DNA from: Candidatus Poribacteria bacterium
GTDB taxonomy: Bacteria; Poribacteria; WGA-4E; GCA-2687025
Assembly: GCA_002687025.1 (NCBI GenBank)
Contig: NYZG01000128.1
Coordinates: 1-38,724, forward strand
Direction of reading: 5' to 3'
Length of the DNA stretch: 38,724 nucleotides
This document shows positions 1-8,057 of the stretch, piece by piece. Within the stretch, counting starts at the first letter, position 1. The number at the start of each line of letters is the position of its first letter. The notes beneath the pieces are model-generated. The model ran no database searches and had not been told where the DNA came from. It saw only the letters and a list, made by a program, of their open reading frames with translations. The translations under genes were made by a program, and so were the position numbers.

Positions 1-1658
1 AGTAGCTCCGGTGGGCAGCTATCCGCGCTGATGCGGTACACCGCGGCGCGGTGTTTGTTCATGACGCGCAACATCGGTTCGCGATTGCTCTCGAACCCGT
101 CGAACGCGCCCTTCACGCGGGCCAACTCCGCGGACGTGGCGTAGGCCTTGCCGGTCAGGACGGCGGTGAGGCCGCCGGTCATGGCGTAGGCCGCTTCGCT
201 CTCGTAAGGGATGCCCTTGATCATGAGCAGCGAACCGAGGTTCGCGTAGCCCAACCCGAGCGGGCGGTACGCGGCGCTGTTCTCGCATATCTGCTGCGTC
301 GGATACGACGAGAACCCGACGATGATCTCCATGGCGATCGTGAACGTGCGGATGGCTTCCTCGTACGCCGGGACATCGTACGTGCCGTCGGCGTTGAGGA
401 ACTTCACCAGGTTCAGCGACGCGAGGTTGCACGCCGAGTCGTTCAGGAACATGTACTCGGAACACGGGTTGCTCGCGCTGATGCGATCCGTGTTCGAGCA
501 CGTGTGCCAGTCGTTGATCGTCGAGTCGAACTGCACGCCCGGGTCCGCACACGACCACGCCGCGTGGGCGACCTGATTCATCAGATCACGCGCGCGATGC
601 GTCTTGTGGATCTCCCCGGTGGTCCGCAGGGACGTGTTCCACGAGCCGTCCTTCAGGTGCGCTTCCATGAACGCGTCGGTGATGCGCACCGAGTTGTTCG
701 AGTTCTGACCCGAGACCGTCTTATACGCCTCGCCATTGAAGTCGGACGTGAAACCGGCGGCCACGAGCGCGGCGACCTTTTCCTCTTCGCGCACCTTCCA
801 ATTGATGAACGACTCGATCTCGGGGTGATCCATGTCGAGGATCACCATCTTAGCCGCGCGGCGCGTCGTGCCGCCGGACTTCGTTGCCCCGGCGCCGCGG
901 TCGAGCACTTCCAGGAAGGACATGAGGCCGGAGGACGTGCCGCCGCTGCTGAGGCGCTCCATGTTCCCGCGCAGTCCCGAGAAGTTCGTCCCCGTGCCGG
1001 AGCCGTACTTGAACAGCCGCGCCTCGTTCCGCGTCAGGTCGAAGATCGACATCAGGTCGTCATCGACCGACTGGATGAAGCACGCCGAGTTCTGCGGGTG
1101 CGCGTAGCTGTCGGGGATCTCGACCGCCTGCCCCTGCATCTCGTCGTACCACCAGTTCCCACTGCTGCCTTCGATGCCATATTCGTGCGACAGGCCGCAG
1201 TTGAACCAGACCGGCGAATTGAACGCGCCCATCTGGCGCACGAGGAGATGAGTGAGCTCCATCTCGAACGTCTCGGCGTCCTTGGCCGAGGCGAAGTAGC
1301 CCGCGCGTTCACCTTCGACGCGTATCGTGTGCGCTACGCGATAGATGACCCGATCGGCCCCGCGTTCGCTGTCGGTTTCGGGCACTCCCGCTCTGCGGAA
1401 GTACTTCGAGACCATGATGTCCGTCGCGAGCTGGGACCACTCCTTGGGGACGCGGACGTTGTCCACCTCGAAGATGGTCTCGCCCTTCTCGCTATAGATC
1501 GCGGAACGGCGTTCGACCCATTCGAGATCGTCGTACGGGTGCGCGTTGGGCTTGGTGAAGTAGCGGGAAACACGTAGGCCTTTGGCCACAGCCGGGTCGG
1601 CGTCCTGTTCCGTCGAGACAGGCGCGCGCGAATCCCCCTCAGTCGGGTGGTCCGCCAT
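1..1658 (-). CDS. nrdJ: Vitamin B12-dependent (class II) ribonucleotide reductase, 3' end outside window
   Basis: Reduces ribonucleotides to deoxyribonucleotides using adenosylcobalamin, in the cytoplasm and without need of oxygen. I translated the reverse strand from ATG at 1658. The frame stays open for 552 codons to the window edge, so this is the N-terminal half of a protein that is usually longer. The start region (YFTKPNAHPYDDLEW) is typical of NrdJ. Conserved cysteines lie at C193 (NSACFIQ), C399 in the catalytic NPCSEYMF motif (N397, C399, E401) and C410 (SACNLASLNL). The N-terminus has no obvious ATP-cone. A good ribosome site (TGAGGAG) lies just upstream of the start. nrdR sits 227 bp upstream on the same strand, which fits NrdR control of nrdJ. 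I saw no cobalamin riboswitch in the gap. Confidence 0.95.
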   Translation of the reverse strand, partial: MADHPTEGDSRAPVSTEQDADPAVAKGLRVSRYFTKPNAHPYDDLEWVERRSAIYSEKGETIFEVDNVRVPKEWSQLATDIMVSKYFRRAGVPETDSERGADRVIYRVAHTIRVEGERAGYFASAKDAETFEMELTHLLVRQMGAFNSPVWFNCGLSHEYGIEGSSGNWWYDEMQGQAVEIPDSYAHPQNSACFIQSVDDDLMSIFDLTRNEARLFKYGSGTGTNFSGLRGNMERLSSGGTSSGLMSFLEVLDRGAGATKSGGTTRRAAKMVILDMDHPEIESFINWKVREEEKVAALVAAGFTSDFNGEAYKTVSGQNSNNSVRITDAFMEAHLKDGSWNTSLRTTGEIHKTHRARDLMNQVAHAAWSCADPGVQFDSTINDWHTCSNTDRISASNPCSEYMFLNDSACNLASLNLVKFLNADGTYDVPAYEEAIRTFTIAMEIIVGFSSYPTQQICENSAAYRPLGLGYANLGSLLMIKGIPYESEAAYAMTGGLTAVLTGKAYATSAELARVKGAFDGFESNREPMLRVMNKHRAAVYRISADSCPPEL

Positions 1659-1740
1659 AGCGAAGCTCCTCAGCATGAACGTCGTAATAGGCCCGTCCAA
1701 CAACGGCGGGCGGCGTTCACGCGATGTCTATTCCTGTCTC

Positions 1741-1769
1741 GTAATGTGCGCGCCGACTTCCCACGTCAA
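1741..1769 (-). promoter_or_regulatory. Candidate sigma70-type promoter of nrdJ
   Basis: Read on the minus strand: TTGACG (1764-1769), a 17 bp spacer, then CATTAC (1741-1746). The -35 matches consensus at 5 of 6 positions, but the -10 is weak. It would start transcription about 75 bases upstream of the nrdJ ATG. Position supports it; the weak -10 keeps confidence low. Confidence 0.35.
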
Positions 1770-1770
1770 G

Positions 1771-1791
1771 CGCGGATAACCACAATCCGCG
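1771..1791. other. Perfect 7-bp inverted repeat between nrdR and nrdJ
   Basis: CGCGGAT and ATCCGCG are separated by 7 bases. It lies between the nrdR stop and the candidate nrdJ promoter. It could end nrdR transcription or act as an operator, but no run of T follows on either strand, so it is not a classical terminator. Confidence 0.4.
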
Positions 1792-1885
1792 GATGAGGCG
1801 AGACCTGACCTGGCGGCCGCCGCTCGGCGCGCGTGCGGGCATACGAAGGCCCGCGCAAAGCGTCGGCTTGGTTCTCAGAGAACGC

Positions 1886-2338
1886 TCAAGAGCCCTGAAG
1901 CTGTTTCAGCGCTTCCTCGAAGTCTTCCGCGTCGTGGAAATCTCGGTAGACGGACGCGAATCGGATGTACGCGACCTGATCCAGGTCCTTCAGGGCGTCC
2001 ATCACCATTTCGCCGATAGCGTGGCTGGCGACTTCCTTCGTCGGTCGGGAGATGAGCCGTTGCTCAATCCCCGCGACGAGCGCGTCCAACGCCTCGGGCC
2101 CCACGGGCCGTTTGGCGCATGCCACCTGTATCTTCTGCCGGAGCTTCTGCCTGTCGAAGTTCTGGCGGGCGCCGTCCTTCTTAATCACCGCCATGTCCAG
2201 GATCGCCGACTGCTCGTAGGTCGTGAACCGCTGATCGCAGTCGAGGCACTTCCGACGGCGACGGATGACCGCGCCATCTTGTGCGTCTCGTTTATCCACG
2301 ACCCGCGTCTGCCGTGACCGACAGTATGGACAGAGCAT
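1886..2338 (-). CDS. nrdR: Transcriptional repressor NrdR
   Basis: Zinc-ribbon/ATP-cone repressor that senses (d)ATP and represses ribonucleotide reductase genes. The protein is 150 aa, the normal NrdR size. The zinc ribbon is formed by C3, C6, C31 and C34 (MLCPYC...KCLDC), followed by the RRRRKCLDCDQRFTTYE signature. The ATP-cone occupies roughly residues 49-139 (VIKKDGARQNFDRQKL onward). The start is fixed by the conserved first residues MLCPYC; the reading frame upstream is open but carries no NrdR similarity. A strong promoter and possible NrdR boxes lie just upstream, consistent with autoregulation. The co-oriented nrdJ downstream is the expected target. Confidence 0.96.
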   Translation of the reverse strand: MLCPYCRSRQTRVVDKRDAQDGAVIRRRRKCLDCDQRFTTYEQSAILDMAVIKKDGARQNFDRQKLRQKIQVACAKRPVGPEALDALVAGIEQRLISRPTKEVASHAIGEMVMDALKDLDQVAYIRFASVYRDFHDAEDFEEALKQLQGS

Positions 2339-2351
2339 GTGATTCCCGAAT

Positions 2352-2367
2352 ACACAACATATGGGGC
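2352..2367 (-). promoter_or_regulatory. Candidate NrdR box in the nrdR leader
   Basis: On the minus strand this reads GCCCCATATGTTGTGT. Against the published 16-bp NrdR box pattern (ACACWATATWTWGTGT-like) I count about 12 matches, with a strong right half (ATATGTTGTGT). It lies 14 bases upstream of the nrdR start codon, inside the predicted 5' leader. Confidence 0.35.
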
Positions 2368-2398
2368 TTGGGTGCCTCCCACGCCCCAACACGTAGGC

Positions 2399-2427
2399 AG
2401 TATAGGGCCGGTAGATTGGGCTGTCAA
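2399..2427 (-). promoter_or_regulatory. Strong sigma70-type promoter of nrdR
   Basis: Read on the minus strand: TTGACA (2422-2427), a 17 bp spacer, then TATACT (2399-2404). This is a perfect -35 and a 5 of 6 -10 at optimal spacing. Predicted start is near 2392, giving a leader of about 54 bases before the nrdR ATG at 2338. It shows that this organism uses a standard housekeeping sigma promoter pattern. Confidence 0.75.
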
Positions 2428-2442
2428 CACCATATCGTAGGT
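2427..2442 (-). promoter_or_regulatory. Second candidate NrdR box abutting the nrdR -35
   Basis: Minus-strand reading is ACCTACGATATGGTGT, about 11 of 16 matches to the NrdR box pattern, again with the right half best conserved (ATATGGTGT). It touches the -35 hexamer. Its centre is 75 bp from the other candidate box, not the usual ~31 bp, so the pair is uncertain. Confidence 0.28.
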
Positions 2443-2868
2443 ATGATCTGTAACAGAACGTCGACCCCAATCTGGCCCGGATCGACGCGAATTCGGCCGC
2501 TGCGCGCCGGAGCCGCGATGAGCGGGACGTGGTCCGTGACGCAGAACCACGATGCCGGCGACACCATGTCGCGACCTCGACGTTCATGCCCTGATGGACA
2601 CTGGCTTCGAGAGGGGAGGGGAAAGGGCGGTGTCGCACTCTGGGGCAGAAGGCGACGCCGCTACGGGAATAAGATGGTGTCTAGCTGGAGCGAATTCGGT
2701 CTGCGGTGTAAGCCAGGCCCGCTGAATCTGCTGGGCCGCTATCGTCGCTTCGAGATAGGCGGGAGGAATCCAAAGGCGCGGAGATCGAACATGGCTTGCG
2801 GCCCCATACGCCGTTCTGGGACCATCGCTGCCAGATGCTGTGGCATTCCTACCGAGCGAGGGCAGAGA
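2443..2868. other. Intergenic region without recognisable gene
   Basis: Between the nrdR promoter and the VOC gene. I checked the frames on both strands and recognised no domain. The plus-strand frame of the VOC gene remains open here, but the upstream part has no VOC similarity and odd composition. Confidence 0.5.
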
Positions 2869-3231
2869 GTGGAACCGAGAGCTGTTGATTTCGCGGTCTA
2901 TCGAGTATCGGACATGGCACGATCGGTTGAGTTCTATCGTGATGTGTTGGCCCTCGAATACACCGAATCGCCTTCCGACTACTGGTCGGAATTTACGGTC
3001 GGATCGACAACCATAGCGTTACAGAAGCCTGGGCCTGGGCCAAAGGGATTGGGGTGCGCCGTTGCCATTGCCGTTGAGGACGTGCAGGAGACAGTAGCAG
3101 AACTGCGGGCGAAAGGCGTGAGAATCCTCCGCGAGCCTGGAGAATCGCGCTTCTGTCACTTCGCCGTGATACAGGATCCAGACGGCAACAGCGTATGGCT
3201 GCACCGTTGCAAGGACGATACGCATGGATGA
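2869..3231 (+). CDS. VOC family (glyoxalase/bleomycin-resistance-like) protein
   Basis: A 120-aa single-domain VOC protein, the usual size for one beta-alpha-beta-beta-beta pair. It begins VDFAVYRVSDMARSVEFYRD and ends with the characteristic HFAVIQDPDGNSVWLH strand, whose last part holds typical metal or substrate positions. Start chosen at GTG 2869, because a GAGGG ribosome site sits about 8 bases upstream and the domain starts right after it. The frame is open further upstream (ATG near 2791) without similarity. Members act as lyases, isomerases, dioxygenases or drug binders, and substrate cannot be told from sequence. It stands alone between nrdR and a decayed methyltransferase gene. Confidence 0.8.
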   Translation: MEPRAVDFAVYRVSDMARSVEFYRDVLALEYTESPSDYWSEFTVGSTTIALQKPGPGPKGLGCAVAIAVEDVQETVAELRAKGVRILREPGESRFCHFAVIQDPDGNSVWLHRCKDDTHG

Positions 3232-3260
3232 AGGAATCATGTCCTGATGGCCGCACATGA

Positions 3261-3491
3261 CGGAGGGAACCCTGGGCCTCACGGTTCGACGGGTCCCGCG
3301 CCAACGCCTCCTCCAAGAGCCACGAGGAATCGGACAACAGCACCGAGCTCGATCGGGGAGATCCGTACGCTCTGGCGACGCAGATGGCCGCCATGCAGGC
3401 AGGCTACGGGCTGACGGTGCTGGGAGGGTGCTGCGGCACGGATTCCGAACACATCGCGGCGATCGCGGATGCATGCGCAGCCTCGGTGTAG
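3261..3491 (+). pseudogene. 3' remnant of a homocysteine S-methyltransferase gene
   Basis: In the frame ending at TAG 3489-3491 the translation contains GSRANASSKSHEESDNSTEL and, near the end, LTVLGGCCGTDSEHIAAIAD. The GGCCGT motif with its paired cysteines is the zinc-binding C-terminus of the homocysteine S-methyltransferase family (COG2040), and the ANASSKSHEE-type stretch is typical of the same family. Only about 70 codons remain; a stop at 3258 and the VOC gene lie where the other ~230 residues should be. The upstream catalytic cysteine region is missing. I read it as a truncated gene remnant. Confidence 0.7.
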
Positions 3492-3789
3492 GACGCGCCA
3501 GTTTTGCGCCGAAGCGCCATCTGGACTACACTCAATGCGAGGTTTAGGGGGACGAGGAGGTCCCGCCCGACATACGCGCGAAATCCCGGTCTGTACGGTA
3601 TTCGGCTGCGAACGCCAGACGGTCGGCCGGGGTCGTCCTATCGTATGCCTATTCGGCGCCAGCCGCCGCACTCGCGAGGCGTGACGAGCCGTGCTCGCAC
3701 ACCTGGTGTCGGCGTGGAAACCGTGGCGCTCACGAGACGCCCGCGCTGTGTGGCGTTGCGTCTCGCGTCCGAGGGGGAAAGAGGGGGAA
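3492..3789. other. Intergenic region, nothing recognised
   Basis: About 300 bases between the methyltransferase remnant and the propeller gene. I saw only short spurious frames and a weak 5-bp hairpin (GGGAC...GTCCC) around a GAGGAG core near 3550. Confidence 0.5.
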
Positions 3790-4752
3790 ATGGCCGGTCA
3801 GGCAAGGAGCGGACAGGAGCCGTTTGAGTTCATCTACCGCGAAGACCTGCGCAGTCTGCCGGACGCGGCGCTCGCCCACGAGGTGAAGCTGCACGGCGGG
3901 TTCGCCGTCGACAAGCGACCCGGTTACGGGCAGGTCTACTACGGCATGCCGGGCGCGGGCGTGATGCGCATCAGCGCCGACATGACCACGCAAGAGATTA
4001 TCGAAGTGTCCGCCGACCTGGTGGACGTGAATTTCCACAGCGCGAAGATCGGCGAATTCGACGGCGAGCCGCGCCTGTTCCTCCCCGCGAACGGTGACGA
4101 GATGGTCGCCGTCCTCACGCTGGACGGCGAGACGGAGTTCATTCTCCCAACGCCCGAGTTCGAGCAGTACGCCGACAGTTCGGAGGCGCCGTATCGACCC
4201 ACCGACACCGTCCCGGACGGCGACAGCCTGCTCATCGCGGACGGATACGGGGCCAACTACATCACGACGGCGCATCTCGCCTCACGCGGTTGGACGTCCA
4301 TCTTCGGTGGCAAGTCGGACGACCCGACGCAACTCGGCAAGTACGGCACGGCTCACGGCATGAACCGGACGCCCGGCGGCGGCCATCTCGCCATCGCCGA
4401 CCGCCCGCACTCGCGTATTGAGGTCGTCACGTTCGACGGGCAGGGCAGCAAGTCGTACGGCCTGCCGGACGGTTCCCGCCCTTGCGGCATCGACTTCGTC
4501 GAGTGGGACGGCCATTGGTACGCGGCCATCGGCAGCCTGGACGATCCGCAGGCGGGGAGACCCGCGCCGATCTATATCCTCGACGGCGAGTCGTATGAAG
4601 TGCTCTCGACGATCCGCCCGAAGGAAGACCTCGGCATAGAACTCGCGGATCACATGCACAACGTCACCTGGAACGTCCACGACGGGCGTCTCCATCTCGT
4701 GTGCCAGGCCTGGAATCCCGGATACTACTTCGTCCTCGAACTGAGCTCGTAA
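3790..4752 (+). CDS. Six-bladed beta-propeller (NHL/SMP-30-like) protein
   Basis: 320 aa, with no signal peptide from the chosen start. Repeated blade-like units include GDEMVAVLTLDGETEFILPT, DSLLIADGYGANYITTAH, GGHLAIADRPHSRIEVVTFD and RLHLVCQAWNPGYYFVLEL. The LIADGYG and HLAIADRPHSRI strands resemble NHL-repeat and peptidyl-hydroxyglycine-lyase-type propellers. Start ATG 3790 follows a purine-rich GAGGGGGAA stretch; the frame is open ~99 bases further up without similarity. It ends 33 bp before fdhA on the same strand, so the two are probably co-transcribed. Enzyme activity is not predictable; a lactonase- or lyase-like role is possible. Confidence 0.7.
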   Translation: MAGQARSGQEPFEFIYREDLRSLPDAALAHEVKLHGGFAVDKRPGYGQVYYGMPGAGVMRISADMTTQEIIEVSADLVDVNFHSAKIGEFDGEPRLFLPANGDEMVAVLTLDGETEFILPTPEFEQYADSSEAPYRPTDTVPDGDSLLIADGYGANYITTAHLASRGWTSIFGGKSDDPTQLGKYGTAHGMNRTPGGGHLAIADRPHSRIEVVTFDGQGSKSYGLPDGSRPCGIDFVEWDGHWYAAIGSLDDPQAGRPAPIYILDGESYEVLSTIRPKEDLGIELADHMHNVTWNVHDGRLHLVCQAWNPGYYFVLELSS

Positions 4753-4785
4753 TCGAGCGATCCGTCATGAGCAGGAGGTTTTGCC

Positions 4786-5976
4786 ATGCCGAGTAATAGA
4801 GGCGTCGCGTACATGGGCCCGGGCGTCGTGGAGGTCCAGGGCATCGACTTCCCCAAGTTGGAATTGGGGACGCGCAGGTGTGACCACGGCGTGATCCTGA
4901 AGGTCGTGGCCACGAACATCTGCGGCAGCGATCAGCACATGGTCCGCGGCAGAACCACCGCGCCCGAAGGCCTGGTTCTGGGTCACGAAATCACGGGCGA
5001 GATCATCGAGGCGGGTAGGGACGTCGAGTTCCTCGAAGTCGGCGACATCGTCTCCGCGCCGTTCAACATCGCTTGCGGGCGCTGCCGAAACTGCAAGGAA
5101 GGCAAGACCGGTATCTGCCTTAACGTGAACCCGGCGCGTCCCGGGGCCGCTTTCGGATACGTCGACATGGGCGGCTGGGTCGGCGGGCAGGCGGAATACG
5201 TGATGGTCCCGTACGCGGACTTCAACCTGCTGAAGTTCCCGGACAGAGACGTCGCTATGGCGAAGATCGACGACCTTACGCTGCTTTCGGACATCTTCCC
5301 GACGGGCTTCCATGGCGCCGTGTCCGCGGGCGTCGGCCCAGGCTCGATCGTGTACGTCGCGGGCGCCGGGCCGGTCGGCTTGGCCTGCGCCGCCTCATGT
5401 CAGTTGCTGGGAGCCGCGTGCGTCATCGTCGGCGACATGATCCCCGAGAGACTGGCGCAGGCCCGTAGCTTCGGCTGTGAAACAGTCGACCTGCGCGAGG
5501 ACGCATCGCTCTCCGACCAGATCGAAGCGATTACGGGCGATCCCGAGGTGGACTGCGCGGTGGATTGCGTCGGATTCGAGGCGCGCGGGCATGGCAGCGA
5601 CGCAGGGACGGAGCACCCCGCCACCGTGCTGAACGCCGTCATGGAGGTGACGCGCGCGGGCGGCGCCATCGGCATCCCCGGTCTCTACGTGACCGAAGAC
5701 CCCGGCGCCGAGGACGACAACGCGAAGATCGGTCAGTTGGGCATCCGCATCGGTCTCGGCTGGGCGAAGTCCCACTGCTTCACGACCGGCCAATGCCCGG
5801 TCATGCGGTATAACCGCCAACTCATGAACGCGATCCTCTACGACAAGATCAAGATCGCCGACGCGGTCAACGTGACGATCATCTCGCTCGACGACGCCCC
5901 CGCCGGATACGGCGACTTCGATCGCGGGGCTGCGAAGAAGTACGTCATCGATCCGCATGCGGCGCTTTCCGGGTAG
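4786..5976 (+). CDS. fdhA: Glutathione-independent formaldehyde dehydrogenase
   Basis: NAD-dependent zinc alcohol dehydrogenase family enzyme oxidising formaldehyde to formate. At 396 aa it is almost the same length as Pseudomonas putida FdhA. Ligand positions agree with that family: catalytic zinc residues C46 (NICGSDQH) and H67 (LGHE), and structural zinc C97, C100, C103 and C111. The VAGAGPVGLA Rossmann loop follows near residue 190. A clear AGGAGG ribosome site precedes ATG 4786. The upstream propeller gene is 33 bp away. Expected role is formaldehyde detoxification or dissimilation; some family members also dismutate aldehydes, so the range may be wider. Confidence 0.92.
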   Translation: MPSNRGVAYMGPGVVEVQGIDFPKLELGTRRCDHGVILKVVATNICGSDQHMVRGRTTAPEGLVLGHEITGEIIEAGRDVEFLEVGDIVSAPFNIACGRCRNCKEGKTGICLNVNPARPGAAFGYVDMGGWVGGQAEYVMVPYADFNLLKFPDRDVAMAKIDDLTLLSDIFPTGFHGAVSAGVGPGSIVYVAGAGPVGLACAASCQLLGAACVIVGDMIPERLAQARSFGCETVDLREDASLSDQIEAITGDPEVDCAVDCVGFEARGHGSDAGTEHPATVLNAVMEVTRAGGAIGIPGLYVTEDPGAEDDNAKIGQLGIRIGLGWAKSHCFTTGQCPVMRYNRQLMNAILYDKIKIADAVNVTIISLDDAPAGYGDFDRGAAKKYVIDPHAALSG

Positions 5977-6406
5977 CAGGGGCGGCGGCCTGCTGGCGGG
6001 CGACCGCATAACCGCCAGGCCGTGACGCGCAATCCGGCCTCTTCACAGTCGGCTCACGGCGCGACGATAGTTCCGAAGGAACCCATCAACTGTTCTGCTG
6101 AGTCAGGACGGGCGCACTTCGGTACCCTCGTGCCGGGTGTCCCTGGAAGTTGGGTGGACCAGAGAGCGGGTCGCTTTCTGCCGGTGACATGCCGCGGCCC
6201 TTTGTCGGGGCGTATTCAGGGATGACTACGCCCCACCCTCCGGTTTCACGCCGCGTTGCCCAGACCCGCTGCCCAGGTAGGAGGCGACCCTCGTGCCGTC
6301 GGCCGGCGCGTGGTTGCGGTCGGTCTGTGCGAACACCGCCTGGCCTCGACCACACCAGGCCCGTGATGCTGCCGGGCGTCATGTGCCGCGTCGACGGTCG
6401 GAAGCA
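5977..6406. other. Intergenic region between convergent fdhA and pgi
   Basis: About 430 bases with no recognised coding sequence. Just after fdhA there is a 7-bp stem, CTGGCGG (5993-5999) and CCGCCAG (6012-6018), with a 12-base loop. It is a plausible but T-less transcript end for fdhA. Several short frames cross the rest, none resembling a known protein. Confidence 0.5.
5993..6018 (+). terminator. Hairpin after fdhA, possible transcription end
   Basis: Perfect 7-bp stem with a 12-base loop, 17 bp past the fdhA stop. No T-run follows, so intrinsic termination is uncertain. Confidence 0.3.
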
Positions 6407-7837
6407 TCACGGACGTGCTCGGGCCTCCGAACGGTCTTCTGTTCTCCTCTTGTACCCTTCGACCGCGTCCTGTCGATACGTGGGTTCGCCCTCAAGGTCC
6501 AGCACGCCGTCCTCGTCCAGATGGAGGCCCTGCAGGCGGCCCTTGACCGCGACGGCGTCCATGAGGGTGCGCATCAGTTCACCGAGAGAACGCGCATCTC
6601 GCGCGGGCGCGACCAGCGTTGCATTCGGGATGCCGTGATGCGTCAGATCCTCGGCGGTTCCCTCGTACGAGGCTTCCTGCGCCTCCGCCATCGGCAACCC
6701 CTCGAAGCAAGGAAAACGCCCGCCGATCTGCGTCCCCGTCGGTATCGTCAGGTCGCTGCCAAGATCCTCCCAGCGGACAAACAGGACGGCCTTGTTGCGA
6801 GGCCCGTTCAGGATGCCGTTGTACAGCGAATGGTTGCTCGTGGGGCCTCGCGCCGCCAGCACATCCATCCCGGCGCCACGCTCTTGGATCGACTCGGCGG
6901 CGAGCTGGACGAACCACTCGCCGAGGAACCGGTTGTCCGCGTAGTTGTAGAACACGAGAGCGCTCTTGCCGGCATCCTCCATCGCATGCAGCCATCCCGC
7001 GAGCCGGTATGCGATGTTGTCGGGACTGTCATGCGGGAGGCAAAACCGCGCGTGTGCTTGGGCAACGCCTTCGAGAAGCCGATCCACGCGGCTTCCGGGC
7101 GGCTCTTCGCCGCCGACAGTCGCGGCCAGGAAGAAGAGGCCGACGGGAGAAAACGCCGAGAACCGGCCCCCGACGCCGTCGGGTATGGGAAGGGGCTCTC
7201 CGCCGTAGAAGGGGGCAGATTGGTGCAGTCGGTACAGCGCGCTACCGTCCCCGATTCCGGTGGTGGCGAGTACGTACTCATTCCAGGTCGGCCCGGTACA
7301 CGGCAGCTTCGCGTTCAGGTAGTCGCGCAGAACCATGAGCGTGGATATGGTTTCGCCCGTTGTCCCCGACTTGCTGATGACGTTGAAGAGGGTTCGGCCC
7401 AGCAGGCCACGTTGACAGAGCATCGACAATAGGCGCTCAAGGCCTGTGGGGTCGAACGTGTCGCCCGTGAAATACGCCTCCGGCGGCCCGCCCGCCACGC
7501 GACGGGTGAAGTTGTGGTAGGGGCCGTTCAGCACGTCATGGAACAGGCGTGCGCTGAGGTCGGAGCCGCCGACACCGATCGTCACCAGAACATCGAAATC
7601 GGAACGCGCTTGCTCGGCCCTGGCGACGACGTCGCCGATCGTGGCGTCCTGCTGATGGCTGACTGTCCACGCGCGCTGGCGCGCAACAAGATCTGCCGTG
7701 AGTTCCTCGGCGAACAGTTGATGCGTCGCGGCCAACTCCGACTCGACCCTCTCGGCCGCCGCGGCATCGGCCTCCGAGAATCCCGTGTTCTTTTCGCCAC
7801 TCACGTGGAGGCGCAGCTTCTGGATCGCCTGGTTCAT
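6407..7837 (-). CDS. pgi: Glucose-6-phosphate isomerase
   Basis: Interconverts glucose-6-phosphate and fructose-6-phosphate. The 476-aa protein has the SIS-fold sugar-phosphate motifs VTIGVGGSDLS (residues 85-95) and SKSGTTGET (155-163). The second PGI signature follows as EWFVQLAAES. It is shorter than the ~550-aa E. coli type and closer to compact PGI forms. ATG 7837 is preferred over GTG 7843, because the AGGG ribosome site is 8 bases from the ATG but only 2 from the GTG. It is monocistronic in this window and diverges from the LamG gene at 8058. Confidence 0.93.
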   Translation of the reverse strand: MNQAIQKLRLHVSGEKNTGFSEADAAAAERVESELAATHQLFAEELTADLVARQRAWTVSHQQDATIGDVVARAEQARSDFDVLVTIGVGGSDLSARLFHDVLNGPYHNFTRRVAGGPPEAYFTGDTFDPTGLERLLSMLCQRGLLGRTLFNVISKSGTTGETISTLMVLRDYLNAKLPCTGPTWNEYVLATTGIGDGSALYRLHQSAPFYGGEPLPIPDGVGGRFSAFSPVGLFFLAATVGGEEPPGSRVDRLLEGVAQAHARFCLPHDSPDNIAYRLAGWLHAMEDAGKSALVFYNYADNRFLGEWFVQLAAESIQERGAGMDVLAARGPTSNHSLYNGILNGPRNKAVLFVRWEDLGSDLTIPTGTQIGGRFPCFEGLPMAEAQEASYEGTAEDLTHHGIPNATLVAPARDARSLGELMRTLMDAVAVKGRLQGLHLDEDGVLDLEGEPTYRQDAVEGYKRRTEDRSEARARP

Positions 7838-7930
7838 CGCCACATCCCTGTTGCACGCGCGGCACTCTTACTCGGCGTGCCAATGTCCCCGAATTGTGAC
7901 CCACTCTACTCTGAATGCGCTGCGAGCGCA

Positions 7931-7959
7931 ATACTATTGACATTGAGACACAACTGCAA
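7931..7959 (-). promoter_or_regulatory. Candidate promoter of pgi
   Basis: Minus-strand TTGCAG (7954-7959), a 17 bp spacer, TAGTAT (7931-7936). It would give a leader of about 85-90 bases before pgi. The -10 is good and the -35 modest. Confidence 0.4.
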
Positions 7960-7993
7960 CAACCGTACGGCCGCAGCCTCGCGGGAGATTCCG

Positions 7994-8022
7994 TTGCGCG
8001 GACTATACCCAAGCAGTATCCT
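7994..8022 (+). promoter_or_regulatory. Candidate promoter of the LamG tandem pair
   Basis: TTGCGC (7994-7999), 17 bp, TATCCT (8017-8022). It lies 35 bases before the start codon at 8058, divergent from the pgi promoter. Each hexamer matches consensus at about 4 of 6 positions. Confidence 0.4.
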
Positions 8023-8057
8023 GATATGTGTGCGACGCATATCCAGGAGATGGCCTC

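Noticed and set aside
51..1577. A 508-codon plus-strand open frame opposite nrdJ
   Set aside because: It has no recognisable domain and is rich in Arg, Val and His as expected for an antisense frame. The minus strand encodes an unmistakable class II ribonucleotide reductase.
1659..1885. Cobalamin riboswitch upstream of B12-dependent nrdJ
   Set aside because: No B12-box-like sequence was found on the minus strand, only a short hairpin and a promoter candidate.
6086..6382. A 98-codon minus-strand frame between fdhA and pgi
   Set aside because: No ribosome site, no similarity and low-complexity composition; treated as non-coding.
7939..7961. TTGACA at 7936-7941 as a plus-strand -35 for the LamG genes
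   Set aside because: No acceptable -10 follows at 16-18 bp; the TTGCGC/TATCCT pair at 7994-8022 is closer and better.
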